NCBI GenBank assembly: GCA_937942475.1
Contig: CALDEP010000211.1
Location: 1-32,772 of the forward strand
DNA from: an uncultured Aureispira sp.
GTDB taxonomy: Bacteria; Bacteroidota; Bacteroidia; Chitinophagales; Saprospiraceae
Direction: 5' to 3'
Length of the DNA stretch: 32,772 nt
Each line of letters starts with the position of its first letter. Within the stretch, counting starts at the first letter, position 1. Under the pieces are notes generated by a model. The model worked only from the letters and a program-made list of their open reading frames with translations, was not told the DNA's origin and did not search any database. The translations under genes and the position numbers were made by a program. Below, piece by piece: positions 1 to 7,775 of this stretch.

Positions 1-31
1 GAAGTTGTTTAGAATTAAGTAATAATCAAAT

Positions 32-112
32 ATGAAATCACTTTTTGCCCTACTCTGCGTTGGATTTTCGTCAAATAGCTACGGCTATTCTCCTCAAATC
101 CGCCTTAATTAG
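32..112 (+). other. 26-codon ORF with signal-peptide look and hairpin
   Basis: An ATG at 32 opens 26 codons, reading MKSLFALLCVGFSSNSYG and then a few more residues before a TAG. The start resembles a secretion signal, but nothing follows it. The stretch also folds: a 6-bp stem (74-79 with 84-89) has a TACG loop, enclosed by GGATTT (62-67) pairing with AAATCC (96-101). The fold suggests a structured intergenic element rather than a gene. A remnant of a truncated secreted-protein gene is the alternative. The rest of 1-203 shows nothing else. Confidence 0.2.
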
Positions 113-203
113 GATCAAAAATTGTACTCATATTTAAAAAAGACGCAATTCTAAATAACTTCAAATTAAGACGTTGCAATCAGTTGACAATATAAATTGA
201 AAG

Positions 204-1031
204 ATGGGGAAAGAAGCAAACGAATCTAAAGAAACGGCCAATATTGTAGCCCAAAAAGAGCAAGAAATTGTGCTTTTGAAGGAACAAATGGTGCGAATGG
301 AAGCGGAGCTAAATTTAGCAAAAGACATTCAACTAAACATGATTCCAATTAGTCATCCTGATTTTGGAGGGCGTGAGGATATTGAGTTGTATGCAAAGTT
401 GATTTCTGCGAGGGAAGTAGGCGGTGATTTTTATGATTATTATCTATTGGATGAGAATCATTTAGCAATCGTGGTGGGAGATGTTTCTGGAAAAGGTGTT
501 GCAGCAGGATTTATGATGGCTGTAGGAAAGGCTTTGTTGAAATCAAGGGCAGCGACTGATTTTTCGACGGCAAGTATTATGAGCCATGTGAATCAGGAAA
601 TGGCAACGAATAATCCCGATTATATGTTTACAACTGTATTCATGGGAATTATTGATTTGGCTAAAAAAGAAATGACTTATACAAATGCAGGGCATAATCC
701 AACCTTGATTCGTGAGAAAGACGGCAATTTAGTAAAGCTATCTACTTTGCACGGACCTGTGGTTGCTGCGATGGAAGATATAGTCTATGGCGAATCTTTG
801 GTCTCTTTATCTGTTGGAGATGTTATTTTTGCTTATACAGATGGCATTACAGAAGCACATAATAGTGCTTTAGAGTTGTTTTCAGAAGCTCGACTGTGTG
901 AATCCTTGAAACGACCTTTTAAGAACGTCAAGGATACAGTAGAAGGAATCGTTATGGATATTTTATTATTCGAACGTGGAGAGGAACAATTTGATGATAT
1001 AACGGCTTTGTGTATTGAAATAAAAGAATAA
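204..1031 (+). CDS. RsbU/SpoIIE-type PP2C serine phosphatase
   Basis: Cytoplasmic Mn/Mg-dependent protein serine/threonine phosphatase of the RsbU/SpoIIE class, which in partner-switch systems dephosphorylates an STAS-domain anti-anti-sigma factor. Residues about 15-45 are charged and heptad-like (a likely coiled-coil linker or dimerisation segment). The PP2C domain fills about 60-275. Metal-binding motifs are visible: GGDF (D75), GDVSGKG (D93), a YTDG motif, and FDDIT near the C-terminus (D264/D265). No sensory domain (PAS, GAF, receiver) is present, so input probably comes through the coiled coil or a partner. The next gene, an RsbW-type HATPase, starts 3 nt after the stop, so the two are almost certainly co-transcribed and translationally coupled. 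The family assignment is firm; the substrate is not known because no separate RsbV gene is in view. Confidence 0.9.
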   Translation: MGKEANESKETANIVAQKEQEIVLLKEQMVRMEAELNLAKDIQLNMIPISHPDFGGREDIELYAKLISAREVGGDFYDYYLLDENHLAIVVGDVSGKGVAAGFMMAVGKALLKSRAATDFSTASIMSHVNQEMATNNPDYMFTTVFMGIIDLAKKEMTYTNAGHNPTLIREKDGNLVKLSTLHGPVVAAMEDIVYGESLVSLSVGDVIFAYTDGITEAHNSALELFSEARLCESLKRPFKNVKDTVEGIVMDILLFERGEEQFDDITALCIEIKE

Positions 1032-1034
1032 ACA

Positions 1035-1460
1035 ATGGGGGAAATACATTCGAAAAAAATTATAATAAAAAATACCATCGAGGAGGTTCAACGGGCTATT
1101 AGCTCCTTTGAGACTTTTGCGATACAGTACACAATACCCAATACTATCATGGTAAAGGTGAATATTGTGTTAGACGAACTGTTATCGAATATAGTTAAGT
1201 ATAGCTTTCCTGATGGGCAAGAGCATGAAATTGATATTACAATAGAATTATTTACAACTGGAAAACTGATTATCCAATTGACAGACGCTGGAATCCCATT
1301 TAATCCTTTTGATACGCCAGAACCCGATCTATCTATCCCCTTAGAAGATCGAGAAGTAGGTGGTTTGGGTATTTTGCTAGTTAAAAAATTAATGGATGAA
1401 TACAGTTATAAAAGACAAGTAAATTTGAACATTACATCTATGATCAAAAATAATTGTTAG
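1035..1460 (+). CDS. RsbW-type anti-sigma factor / serine kinase (HATPase_c_2)
   Basis: Small GHKL ATPase of the anti-sigma regulatory factor family, 141 residues, which is the usual size for a stand-alone RsbW/SpoIIAB-like protein. The N-box reads LDELLSNIVKYSF (E48, N52). The G1 box is TDAGIPFNP (D84), and the G2 box is GGLGILLVKKL (109-119). In this family the protein binds ATP, sequesters a partner (sigma factor or other) and phosphorylates an STAS protein. It follows the RsbU-type phosphatase with a 3-nt gap, making a kinase/phosphatase pair expected to act on one STAS substrate. Neither an RsbV-like STAS gene nor a sigma factor is adjacent. The nearest STAS domain is in the SulP transporter about 250 nt downstream. 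The 1461-1712 gap holds no convincing ORF or terminator. Confidence 0.88.
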   Translation: MGEIHSKKIIIKNTIEEVQRAISSFETFAIQYTIPNTIMVKVNIVLDELLSNIVKYSFPDGQEHEIDITIELFTTGKLIIQLTDAGIPFNPFDTPEPDLSIPLEDREVGGLGILLVKKLMDEYSYKRQVNLNITSMIKNNC

Positions 1461-1712
1461 TATAAGCATAGTAATCAGGCGATTAAAAAAAGAATGCTAG
1501 AGGATTAAAATTGTTCCTACTTCATCGGTTATATTATATAAAATAATAATGTTATATTAGACCAGGTTTTGTTGAAATTTCGCCCTTTTAGGCAAAAAAC
1601 AAGCAAAATATTTCTATTAATTTGATCCTTAGCTAAAGTTATAGTTTGCTAATAATTAAGTTGATAAAGCTTTCTAGTAAAAAAATGTTAGATAGCAAAT
1701 GAGAAAGAATAA

Positions 1713-3950
1713 ATGACAAAAAAGTTAACAACACTACAACACTATTTTAAAGAAGATATAACTGCTGCTTTTGGTTTAGCACTAGTTGTACTACCCATTG
1801 CGCTCGGGATTGCCGTAGCCTCTGGTTTGCCACCGATGGCAGGCGTCTTGTCTGCGATTATTGGAGGTGTTGTTGCTACGTTCTTTAGAGGCAGTCATGT
1901 TACGATTAATGGACCTTCAGCAGGGCTTATTGCGGTCATGTTATCGGGAGGAATTGCTTTGGGAGATGGTGAATCTTTAATTGGATTTCAATGTCTTTTG
2001 GCAGCTACAATCGTAGCAGGAGTAGGACAAATGTTGTTGGGCTTGCTTAAGTTAGGCGAACGTGGGGATATTATTCCCGCAGCAGCCATCAATGGAATGT
2101 TAGCAGCGGTGGGAGTGACCATTATTGTTACTCAAGTTCATCTAATTTTTGGTGCTAGCGTAGAAAGCGATAGTGCTTATGAAAGCTTTTGGCTGATAGA
2201 TGATAGTATAAGAAGCTTAAATCCAGTTATTTTACTAATTGGTGTGGTTGCAATAATTATCTTATTCTTGCACAAGCAAGGAGTCGTGAAAGCAGCACAA
2301 GCACTTCCGACACCCATTTGGATTATTCTCTTTACGATTCCAATTGTTTACTATTTTAACTTTTTTGAGACACACTATGTTCCATTCTTTAATACCGCTT
2401 ATCCTGTAGGACCAGAATACTTGGTCAATATTCCTTTAGATATTAAGAACTACCTTGTATTCCCCAGTTTTGAAAAAGTAGATCAATTAGACTTTTGGAT
2501 CGTGGCTTTGAGTATTTTAGCCGTTTCTACAATCGAAACATTGGTGAGCGCAAAGGCGGTCGATAAGCTAGATCCTTTGGAGCGAAATACAAATTTAAAT
2601 AAAGAACTTTTTGCAACAGGATTAAGCTCAATCGTTGCAGGCTGTATTGGTGGATTACCTGTTATTACAGCAATTCCTGTTTATAATGGAGCTAAAACAA
2701 AGTGGTCTAACCTGTATTATGGAATTATCTTAGCACTTTTTGTGTTGCTTTTTGCGCCCATTATTCGACTCATTCCTTTGGCTGCACTAGCCATCTTGTT
2801 GATTTATACAGGATATAAATTAGCGACGCCTAAACAGTGGGTAGATACGTATCGAAAAGGAGATGATCAGTTTCTGATCTTTTTTACTACCTTTTTTGCC
2901 ACCTTAGTTTACGGCTTATTGATTGGATTGATTATCGGAATTGTTATCACCTTGTTCAACCATTATGCAAAATCAAACTTAGACCGCAAAACGTTTATAA
3001 AATACCTAACAGAACCTTCTATTCAAACGACTCGTACAGAGAATACACACGAGCTATATGTAAAGTTAGAGGGGATTGTTAATTTTATTAATATACCCGC
3101 ATTAAAAAATGTATTAAAAACTAGTGGCAAGACTGAAAAACATATCATTGTAGATATGTCCAATGCCCGTTTGGTGGATTATACCGTATTGGAATATTTG
3201 CACGACGATGCTGCTAGATATGATCTGCCAGAGGAGATGAATTTTGAACTGGTGGGGCTAGGAGCACACGACGCTTATTCTCGTCATCCCAATGCTACTA
3301 GAATATTACCAAGTGATAAGAAACCGCAATTAAATCAACGTCAAATTGGTTTGCGTGTTTTGTCAGAAAAAAATAATGGTATTTTTTGGCCAGAAGTTCG
3401 CTGGGATTTCCAGCAGTTAAAAGATTTTGAATTCTTTAAAAGTAGAACCATTGAGTATACCTTTAATACTGCTAAAGGAAATTATAAGATGTTTTTTGAA
3501 TGGCAAACTTGTGATATTACCTTCGAAGAAGGGAGTGTTTTTTCCAACCAAGAACGTTACACCAGTGTGTCTATATTACACCTTCCATTCAACGCTCCCA
3601 AGTTTGTATTACAGCGAGAAGCTCTCTTAGATAAAATTGGCGTGAAATTAGCTTTAAGAGAAGAGGATATCAATATGGATGAATATCCAGAGTTCTCAAA
3701 TAAGTTTTTATTAGAGGGAGCAAATCGAGAAGCTGTACGCAAATTTTTTAACGAACCATTGATAGAATATTTAAAAGGTAACCCATACTATCACATGGAG
3801 TGCAACGGTACTATGCTGTTGATCTTTAAAGAAATGCGCTTTGCAACACCTTCGGCAATGACTCGTCTGCATGAGTTTAGTAACGAATTGGCAGAGATAT
3901 TGCTAGAGAGTTGGAAAGCACAGCCCTTAGATTTAGAATCTATGTTATAG
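1713..3950 (+). CDS. SulP-family anion transporter with STAS and extra C-terminal domain
   Basis: Inner-membrane anion transporter of the SLC26/SulP family (sulfate, bicarbonate or a dicarboxylate; the substrate cannot be read from sequence). Family hallmarks are GLPPMAG (38-44) and INGPSAGL (65-72), followed by a long hydrophobic region to about residue 420. A cytoplasmic STAS domain spans about 440-530, with its core around D481-T491. About 210 further residues (530-745) form a soluble extension that I do not recognise. Most SulP proteins stop soon after STAS (550-600 residues), so this one is clearly long. The ATG at 1713 is preceded by AGAAAG at suitable distance; an overlapping 5-codon ATG...TGA just upstream shares the start. 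It lies 252 nt after the RsbU/RsbW pair on the same strand. Confidence 0.9.
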   Translation: MTKKLTTLQHYFKEDITAAFGLALVVLPIALGIAVASGLPPMAGVLSAIIGGVVATFFRGSHVTINGPSAGLIAVMLSGGIALGDGESLIGFQCLLAATIVAGVGQMLLGLLKLGERGDIIPAAAINGMLAAVGVTIIVTQVHLIFGASVESDSAYESFWLIDDSIRSLNPVILLIGVVAIIILFLHKQGVVKAAQALPTPIWIILFTIPIVYYFNFFETHYVPFFNTAYPVGPEYLVNIPLDIKNYLVFPSFEKVDQLDFWIVALSILAVSTIETLVSAKAVDKLDPLERNTNLNKELFATGLSSIVAGCIGGLPVITAIPVYNGAKTKWSNLYYGIILALFVLLFAPIIRLIPLAALAILLIYTGYKLATPKQWVDTYRKGDDQFLIFFTTFFATLVYGLLIGLIIGIVITLFNHYAKSNLDRKTFIKYLTEPSIQTTRTENTHELYVKLEGIVNFINIPALKNVLKTSGKTEKHIIVDMSNARLVDYTVLEYLHDDAARYDLPEEMNFELVGLGAHDAYSRHPNATRILPSDKKPQLNQRQIGLRVLSEKNNGIFWPEVRWDFQQLKDFEFFKSRTIEYTFNTAKGNYKMFFEWQTCDITFEEGSVFSNQERYTSVSILHLPFNAPKFVLQREALLDKIGVKLALREEDINMDEYPEFSNKFLLEGANREAVRKFFNEPLIEYLKGNPYYHMECNGTMLLIFKEMRFATPSAMTRLHEFSNELAEILLESWKAQPLDLESML

Positions 3951-4051
3951 ATTAGTCCCCTAAGTCTTTTATAAAACCATAATTTCTGTCTCTAAACTAA
4001 AATCTCTCGCCCCTTGAGAGGTAGGCATTATTTACAAAAAAAAATAGCATT

Positions 4052-4861
4052 ATGAAGCATTATCAGCTAAGTCAAAAAAACAATTTTTCTAATATACGCC
4101 AACTAGGAAATATACAGTTTTGGGTCTTAGGTTTAGTTACCATTTTTTGTTTAGGGCTAACAACAACTTCTTATGGACAAAAAAAGAAGCGTGGTAACAA
4201 AAAGCACATCTTACCTTATCTGAATGATATTAAAACAGAAGAAGAAATTGCTGAAATCTATAATAAATTTGATCGATTCAAATATCAAATCATTGGACAC
4301 TTTAGCAATAAAGATCAAGTAGCCGCAGGAACAACGACAGAGCGACCACAAGAATTTATTGTAATGCCTATTTTGAAGGATCGTCCAGGAGAATTTTGGG
4401 TTTATTTAGAGTTTTTCTCTCCAAGATTGATTGATGCGCCTATGGATCAACGGGTAGAACAATATGTCCAAGTGACTAGAGATTCTTTTAGAATGGAAGT
4501 TTATTACCTTAAAAATCCAGAAAAATACGTCAACGCGTGGAAGAAGGCTAAGTTTCCAGACCTGAATATCAAAAAAGATTTGGTAAGAGGAGATGGTTGC
4601 GATTTAATTATTGCACACCAAGAGGATAAACCAGGAACATTCAAAACGGTACCACCAAAAGAGTTTAATTGTGAAATGTTAACAGCAGAAGGTCCTGCGA
4701 GATATGTTGATTTAGAGTTTGAATTAAGCGACTCTCAGTATTTAATGTGGTTTCATTTTTATACTTCTAGCAAAGAACATTTAAAACAAAGTGCTAAAGA
4801 TGGCTTAGAATTTAAGCGTTTAAAGGAAGACGAAATGAAACATCTTTTAGTGGAAGATTAA
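4052..4861 (+). CDS. Secreted CpeT/CpcT-like (DUF1001) protein
   Basis: The protein has 269 residues. After an unusually long N-terminus it carries a signal-like hydrophobic stretch (about 26-41, FWVLGLVTIFCLGLTTTSYG) followed by a basic KKKRG segment, so export is likely. The body matches the layout of the CpeT/CpcT fold known from phycobiliprotein lyases: GHFSNKDQ near 90, a PILKDRPGEFWVYLE strand pair near 115, a QRVEQYVQV stretch near 140, then a GC...GTF...FNCEM...GPARYVDLEF run between about 180 and 230. In cyanobacteria this family attaches bilins to phycobiliproteins. No phycobilisome gene is here, so the local role is open; a lipocalin-like ligand-binding role is an inference. It ends in a strong rho-independent terminator about 40 nt downstream and begins 101 nt after the SulP gene. 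Confidence 0.7.
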   Translation: MKHYQLSQKNNFSNIRQLGNIQFWVLGLVTIFCLGLTTTSYGQKKKRGNKKHILPYLNDIKTEEEIAEIYNKFDRFKYQIIGHFSNKDQVAAGTTTERPQEFIVMPILKDRPGEFWVYLEFFSPRLIDAPMDQRVEQYVQVTRDSFRMEVYYLKNPEKYVNAWKKAKFPDLNIKKDLVRGDGCDLIIAHQEDKPGTFKTVPPKEFNCEMLTAEGPARYVDLEFELSDSQYLMWFHFYTSSKEHLKQSAKDGLEFKRLKEDEMKHLLVED

Positions 4862-4900
4862 ACTTTAAGGGTTCTCTTCTTCTTATAATAATAGTTGATA

Positions 4901-4940
4901 AAATGCTCCATCAGAATTTATTTGATGGAGCATTTTTTTT
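4901..4940 (+). terminator. Rho-independent terminator after the CpeT-like gene
   Basis: A 13-bp perfect stem (4901-4913 with 4923-4935; core ATGCTCCATCA) and a 9-nt loop run into eight T residues at 4933-4940. It lies 39 nt downstream of the CpeT-like stop codon in the correct orientation. Confidence 0.88.
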
Positions 4941-4952
4941 GTAAACGCTAAT

Positions 4953-4989
4953 AAAAATGCCCCATCAACAGTATGGTCAATGAGGCATT
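4953..4989 (-). terminator. Terminator for the minus-strand hypothetical gene
   Basis: A 10-bp stem with one mismatch (AATGCCCCAT at 4956-4965 with ATGAGGCATT at 4980-4989) is followed on the minus strand by a T-run (A-run at 4953-4957 on the plus strand). It sits just beyond the stop of the minus-strand gene at 5017 and faces the plus-strand terminator, so two convergent units end here. Confidence 0.7.
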
Positions 4990-5016
4990 AGTTTTTATAA
5001 TAGGTCTATTGTTAAT

Positions 5017-5499
5017 CTATTCTGTAGGTTTGTCCTCTGCTACAGGAGCTTCCTCCTCCTCTTCGTCGTCAGAAGATAAAACGCTATAAGCAATAAAGGC
5101 TCCAATAAGCGCTAAGAAAACTAGCTTTCCCCCAATAGAATTCCAGAAAGATAAAGAAGGTGTTTCGTCTAAAGTTACATTGGCTTCTTTAGCCATTTCA
5201 TCAAGTTGCTCTTTCGTCAGAATCATATAACTATCGTCCTCTCCTGTATACCCACACCAGCGAATATCATAATTCCAAACAGGAATAAAGAAGATAGAAA
5301 CCTGTTTGTATATACAGCCTGCATCTACATAAGATCCATCTTCATTTTGAAACATTTCTGTATCTGGGAAATCTTGAACTTTTGACATGGCTTCTCCACC
5401 AAAACTAAAAAAAACAGGCATACGAGCTTCTGCTGATGTACTGTTTAATAGAGAAAATGCAAGTACTAGTAAAATAATTGAAAATAACTTGTTAGGCAT
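5017..5499 (-). CDS. Small exported protein with C-terminal membrane anchor
   Basis: I do not recognise a named family. The 160-residue product starts with a good signal peptide (KLFSIILLVLAFSLLNSTSAEA, cleavage near residue 25). It has a middle region rich in aromatic residues, with phrases such as FFSFGGEAM and IFFIPVWNYDIRWCGY. One transmembrane segment follows (about 125-144, KLVFLALIGAFIAYSVLS), and the tail is very acidic (DDEEEEE). The predicted arrangement is an exported domain held in the inner membrane with a short acidic cytoplasmic tail. It is monocistronic: it has its own terminator, and the upstream neighbour is divergent. The two Cys in the exported part (GCIY, RWCGY) could form a disulfide. 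The function is unknown. Confidence 0.75.
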   Translation of the reverse strand: MPNKLFSIILLVLAFSLLNSTSAEARMPVFFSFGGEAMSKVQDFPDTEMFQNEDGSYVDAGCIYKQVSIFFIPVWNYDIRWCGYTGEDDSYMILTKEQLDEMAKEANVTLDETPSLSFWNSIGGKLVFLALIGAFIAYSVLSSDDEEEEEAPVAEDKPTE

Positions 5500-5801
5500 A
5501 AGTAAAGAGTTTAGAGTTTTAAAAAATATGATTGTTAATCTAAAATGTATTTATTGAACGTTCCTAAGTTGTATTTTTTTAGGATTGAAGCAGCGAGTAA
5601 TAACAAACCTCGTCCCAATTAGGTGCGATTTGTGTTCTGCCTTTTGATAATTTTGAAGTCTAATTTAATGTATAAGCCACAACAATATACTGTTTAGGAA
5701 AGAAAATGTTACAAATAATCTAAATATTTTTTTAAATTTAGATTTAAGATAAAACAAGTGTCAAAGAATAAATTAACAAGATCCCTTAATCAAAAAATAA
5801 A
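5500..5801. other. Divergent intergenic region
   Basis: This 302-nt spacer lies between the minus-strand hypothetical gene and the plus-strand nucleoside hydrolase, so it must hold both promoters. A TAATTTTG at 5648-5655 fits the Bacteroidota -7 motif TAnnTTTG on the plus strand, but the nearest upstream TTTG (5629-5632) is only 15 nt away, shorter than usual. No clear minus-strand match and no strong hairpin were seen. Confidence 0.3.
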
Positions 5802-6758
5802 ATGAAAGAATTAGTATTAATGGATCACGATGGAGGAATCGACGACTTGCTTTCTGCCTTATTGTTGCTAACAATGCCCGATGTGGAATTGATTGCGATT
5901 ACAGTGACTCCAGCAGATTGTTATTTAGAACCTGCGATAGAGTCTACCTACAAACTACTTCAGAAAATCCAAAAAGAACACATTCCGATTGGTCGAGGAA
6001 CCTTTCATGGGGTAAATGCTTTTCCGAGCGAATGGCGTGCTAGACCAGAGATTGTAAATTCCTTGCCAATGTTGATTAATTTACCTGCACCGCCCAATCC
6101 ACATGAATTACCAACAGCAGTAGATTTAATGATCTCCAGTTTGCAAAAGGCAACACAGCCCGTTAAAATAATTATGACAGGACCTTGTTCTAACCTTGTT
6201 TTAGCCATCAAAAAAGAACCTTCTATTGTATCAAAAATCAAAGAAGTAATTTGGATGGGAGGCGCTTTCGGAACATCAGGAAATGTACAAACCTACCAGC
6301 ATGATGGAACCGCAGAATGGAATGTTTATTGGGATCCTATTCATGCACAGGAATTGTTTGAATTAGAATTGCCTTTGGTTTTAATCCCTTTGGATGTCAC
6401 CAATCAAGTTCCTGTTGACAAAGCTTTTTTATCAACCTTAGCCAAGCAAGCAAATTATGAATTATCAAACCTTGCAGGACAGTTTTGGGCACTAACAGTA
6501 GATAATATACCAAGTTATCACTATATTTATTATATGTGGGATATCTTGGCAACAAGCTATATTGCTTTGGAAGAATATTTTGTAGTAGAAGCAGTAACAG
6601 CAGAGGTGATGATTCATCCACCCAATGCTGGACAAACACTACTTAGTACTTCTGCAAAGAGTAGAAAGGTGAAAATCGTGACGGATGTTAATAAAAAAGT
6701 TTTTTACGATTATCTTTTTACACAGTTTAGAGCCAATTTTGCTACTTTAGTTGATTAA
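5802..6758 (+). CDS. Nucleoside hydrolase (IUNH family)
   Basis: Ribonucleoside hydrolase of the inosine/uridine-preferring family, 318 residues (normal length). It cleaves the N-glycosidic bond of nucleosides to base and ribose, a salvage reaction in the cytosol. The calcium- and substrate-binding N-terminal cluster reads MDHDGGIDD (D8, D10, D14, D15). Further family motifs are GPCSNLVLAI, VIWMGGAF, and a TAEWNVYWDP segment matching the conserved N-x-x-x-D-P region. In the C-terminal third the conserved Asp is in MWDILATSYIAL; the residue before it is Trp where many members have His, which may shift base preference. No signal peptide is seen. It appears monocistronic; the next gene is 374 nt away behind two palindromic repeats. 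Base preference cannot be predicted here. Confidence 0.9.
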   Translation: MKELVLMDHDGGIDDLLSALLLLTMPDVELIAITVTPADCYLEPAIESTYKLLQKIQKEHIPIGRGTFHGVNAFPSEWRARPEIVNSLPMLINLPAPPNPHELPTAVDLMISSLQKATQPVKIIMTGPCSNLVLAIKKEPSIVSKIKEVIWMGGAFGTSGNVQTYQHDGTAEWNVYWDPIHAQELFELELPLVLIPLDVTNQVPVDKAFLSTLAKQANYELSNLAGQFWALTVDNIPSYHYIYYMWDILATSYIALEEYFVVEAVTAEVMIHPPNAGQTLLSTSAKSRKVKIVTDVNKKVFYDYLFTQFRANFATLVD

Positions 6759-6827
6759 TATGGCTCAATTGGAAGTTTTGTGGGAACTCAATATTTAGAA
6801 TCCTTTTTAATGTTATGAATCTAGATA

Positions 6828-6900
6828 TAAGTTTTAAGTAGAAAGTCGTTTATTATCAAAAGAAAACATACGACTTTCTACTTAAAACTTACGACTCATA
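6828..6900 (+). repeat. Palindromic element, family B copy 1
   Basis: A perfect 21-bp stem (6828-6848 with 6871-6891, arms beginning TAAGTTTTAAGTAG) has a 22-nt loop, followed by CGACTCATA. The second copy at 7624-7703 carries the same arms and the reverse complement of this loop, so the two copies are in opposite orientation on either side of the 19-residue-repeat gene. It could act as a transcription terminator for flanking genes or be a miniature mobile or REP-like element. Confidence 0.85.
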
Positions 6901-7017
6901 TAGTCGGATAAAGGTGCTTCTTTTTTTATGACCACAAAACTTGTTACTGAACCATTAATATTAATGTATAGGTCAAAAGTGGTTATCATTGAAAATATAT
7001 CCTTGGTTTAGGAATTT

Positions 7018-7111
7018 TTAGATCTTAGAACCCAAGTAAATTGGGGACTAAATCACTTCGTTTTTAGATCTTAGATACGAACCCCTATTACAGCTTAATG
7101 GGGTCTAGATT
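7018..7111 (+). repeat. Double-hairpin element, family C copy 1
   Basis: Two short hairpins follow each other: CCCAA (7031-7035) with TTGGG (7041-7045), extended by TTAG/CTAA, and ACCCC (7081-7085) with GGGGT (7100-7104), extended by ATT/AAT. Both are framed by TTAGATCTTAGA-type words. The loop and right arm (AGCTTAATGGGGTCTA) are shared with the element at 14202-14296, which reads AGCTTAATAGGATCTA. It lies directly upstream of the 19-residue-repeat gene. The remainder of 6759-7132 shows nothing coding. Confidence 0.6.
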
Positions 7112-7132
7112 AATACAATAAAAAAAATAAAA

Positions 7133-7543
7133 ATGAATTTAAAAATAAAAAGAGGCAGTGCTTCTACGGCAGAAGTAATTTATAATTGGAATGGAAAAAA
7201 ATTAATTGTAGGAAATGCTTCTTATGGAACGGTTGCTTATAATTTTGATGGGGCAACCATTCGAGAAGGAAATTCTAAGCACAACAAAGTTTTGTACAAT
7301 TGGGACGGAACCAATTTGCGTGTTGGAAACCAAAAGTCAGGGAATATTATTTTTAATTTTCATGACAATAAACTTGTCGAAGGAAGTGCCCCTACAAATG
7401 ATGTGATTTGTAATTGGCCCGATGGTTTGTTGCGCATGGGAGAGGAGGAAGAAGGAGATATTCGATACAATTGGGACGGAGATATTCCAGTTCCAATTAT
7501 TGCAATTGTATTAATGGAAGAAGGCGTCATTAAGCGAAGTTAA
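7133..7543 (+). CDS. Five-fold 19-residue tandem repeat protein
   Basis: No named family is recognised. The 136-residue product is almost entirely five tandem 19-residue repeats (17-35, 36-54, 55-73, 74-92, 93-111). The consensus is roughly [YF]N[WF]DGxxLRxGNxxxxxVI, for example YNWDGTNLRVGNQKSGNII. A half repeat precedes them, and a sixth YNWDG opens the C-terminal segment. The alternation of aromatic/Asn turns and short hydrophobic strands suggests a beta-solenoid or beta-roll. No signal peptide or transmembrane segment is present, so it is probably cytoplasmic. The ATG at 7133 is preceded by an A-rich stretch and no Shine-Dalgarno sequence. The gene is isolated, flanked by palindromes on both sides (6828-6900, 7018-7111 and 7624-7703). 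The clean repeat phase argues strongly that it is a real protein. Confidence 0.75.
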   Translation: MNLKIKRGSASTAEVIYNWNGKKLIVGNASYGTVAYNFDGATIREGNSKHNKVLYNWDGTNLRVGNQKSGNIIFNFHDNKLVEGSAPTNDVICNWPDGLLRMGEEEEGDIRYNWDGDIPVPIIAIVLMEEGVIKRS

Positions 7544-7623
7544 TCAATTGATTTCCTTCTCTGACAAACTTCTCACGAGTAAATCTTGTAGTAATAATTT
7601 AAACCACTTTTCTAGTAGACAGT

Positions 7624-7703
7624 ATGAGTCATAAGTTTTAAGTAGAAAATCGTAAGTTTTCTTTTGATAATAAACGACTTACGACTTTCTACTTAAAACT
7701 TAT
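7624..7703 (-). repeat. Palindromic element, family B copy 2 (inverted)
   Basis: A 27-bp stem with one mismatch (7631-7657 with 7677-7703) has a 19-nt loop. Its arms match copy 1 at 6828-6900, its loop is the reverse complement of copy 1's loop, and its left edge TATGAGTC matches the right edge of copy 1 (GACTCATA), so it is the same element in opposite orientation. It separates the convergent ends of the 19-residue-repeat gene and the VWA gene and may serve as a bidirectional terminator. Confidence 0.85.
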
Positions 7704-7775
7704 AGCCCAATTCATAGCTGTTAAGAGATAGCCTATGTTTTAAACTCCACACGACTTGCAAGAGAACCATTGATT

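Noticed and set aside
32-112. Real small secreted peptide gene at the window start
   Set aside because: It is signal-like but ends after 26 codons and coincides with a nested hairpin; retained only as a low-confidence note.
3998-4020. CTCTC/GAGAG hairpin between SulP and CpeT-like genes as terminator
   Set aside because: The stem is only 5 bp and no T-run follows.
6828-7703. Family B palindromes as insertion-sequence ends enclosing a transposon
   Set aside because: No transposase or target-site duplication is visible; the enclosed gene is a repeat protein, so a transposon call is not supported.
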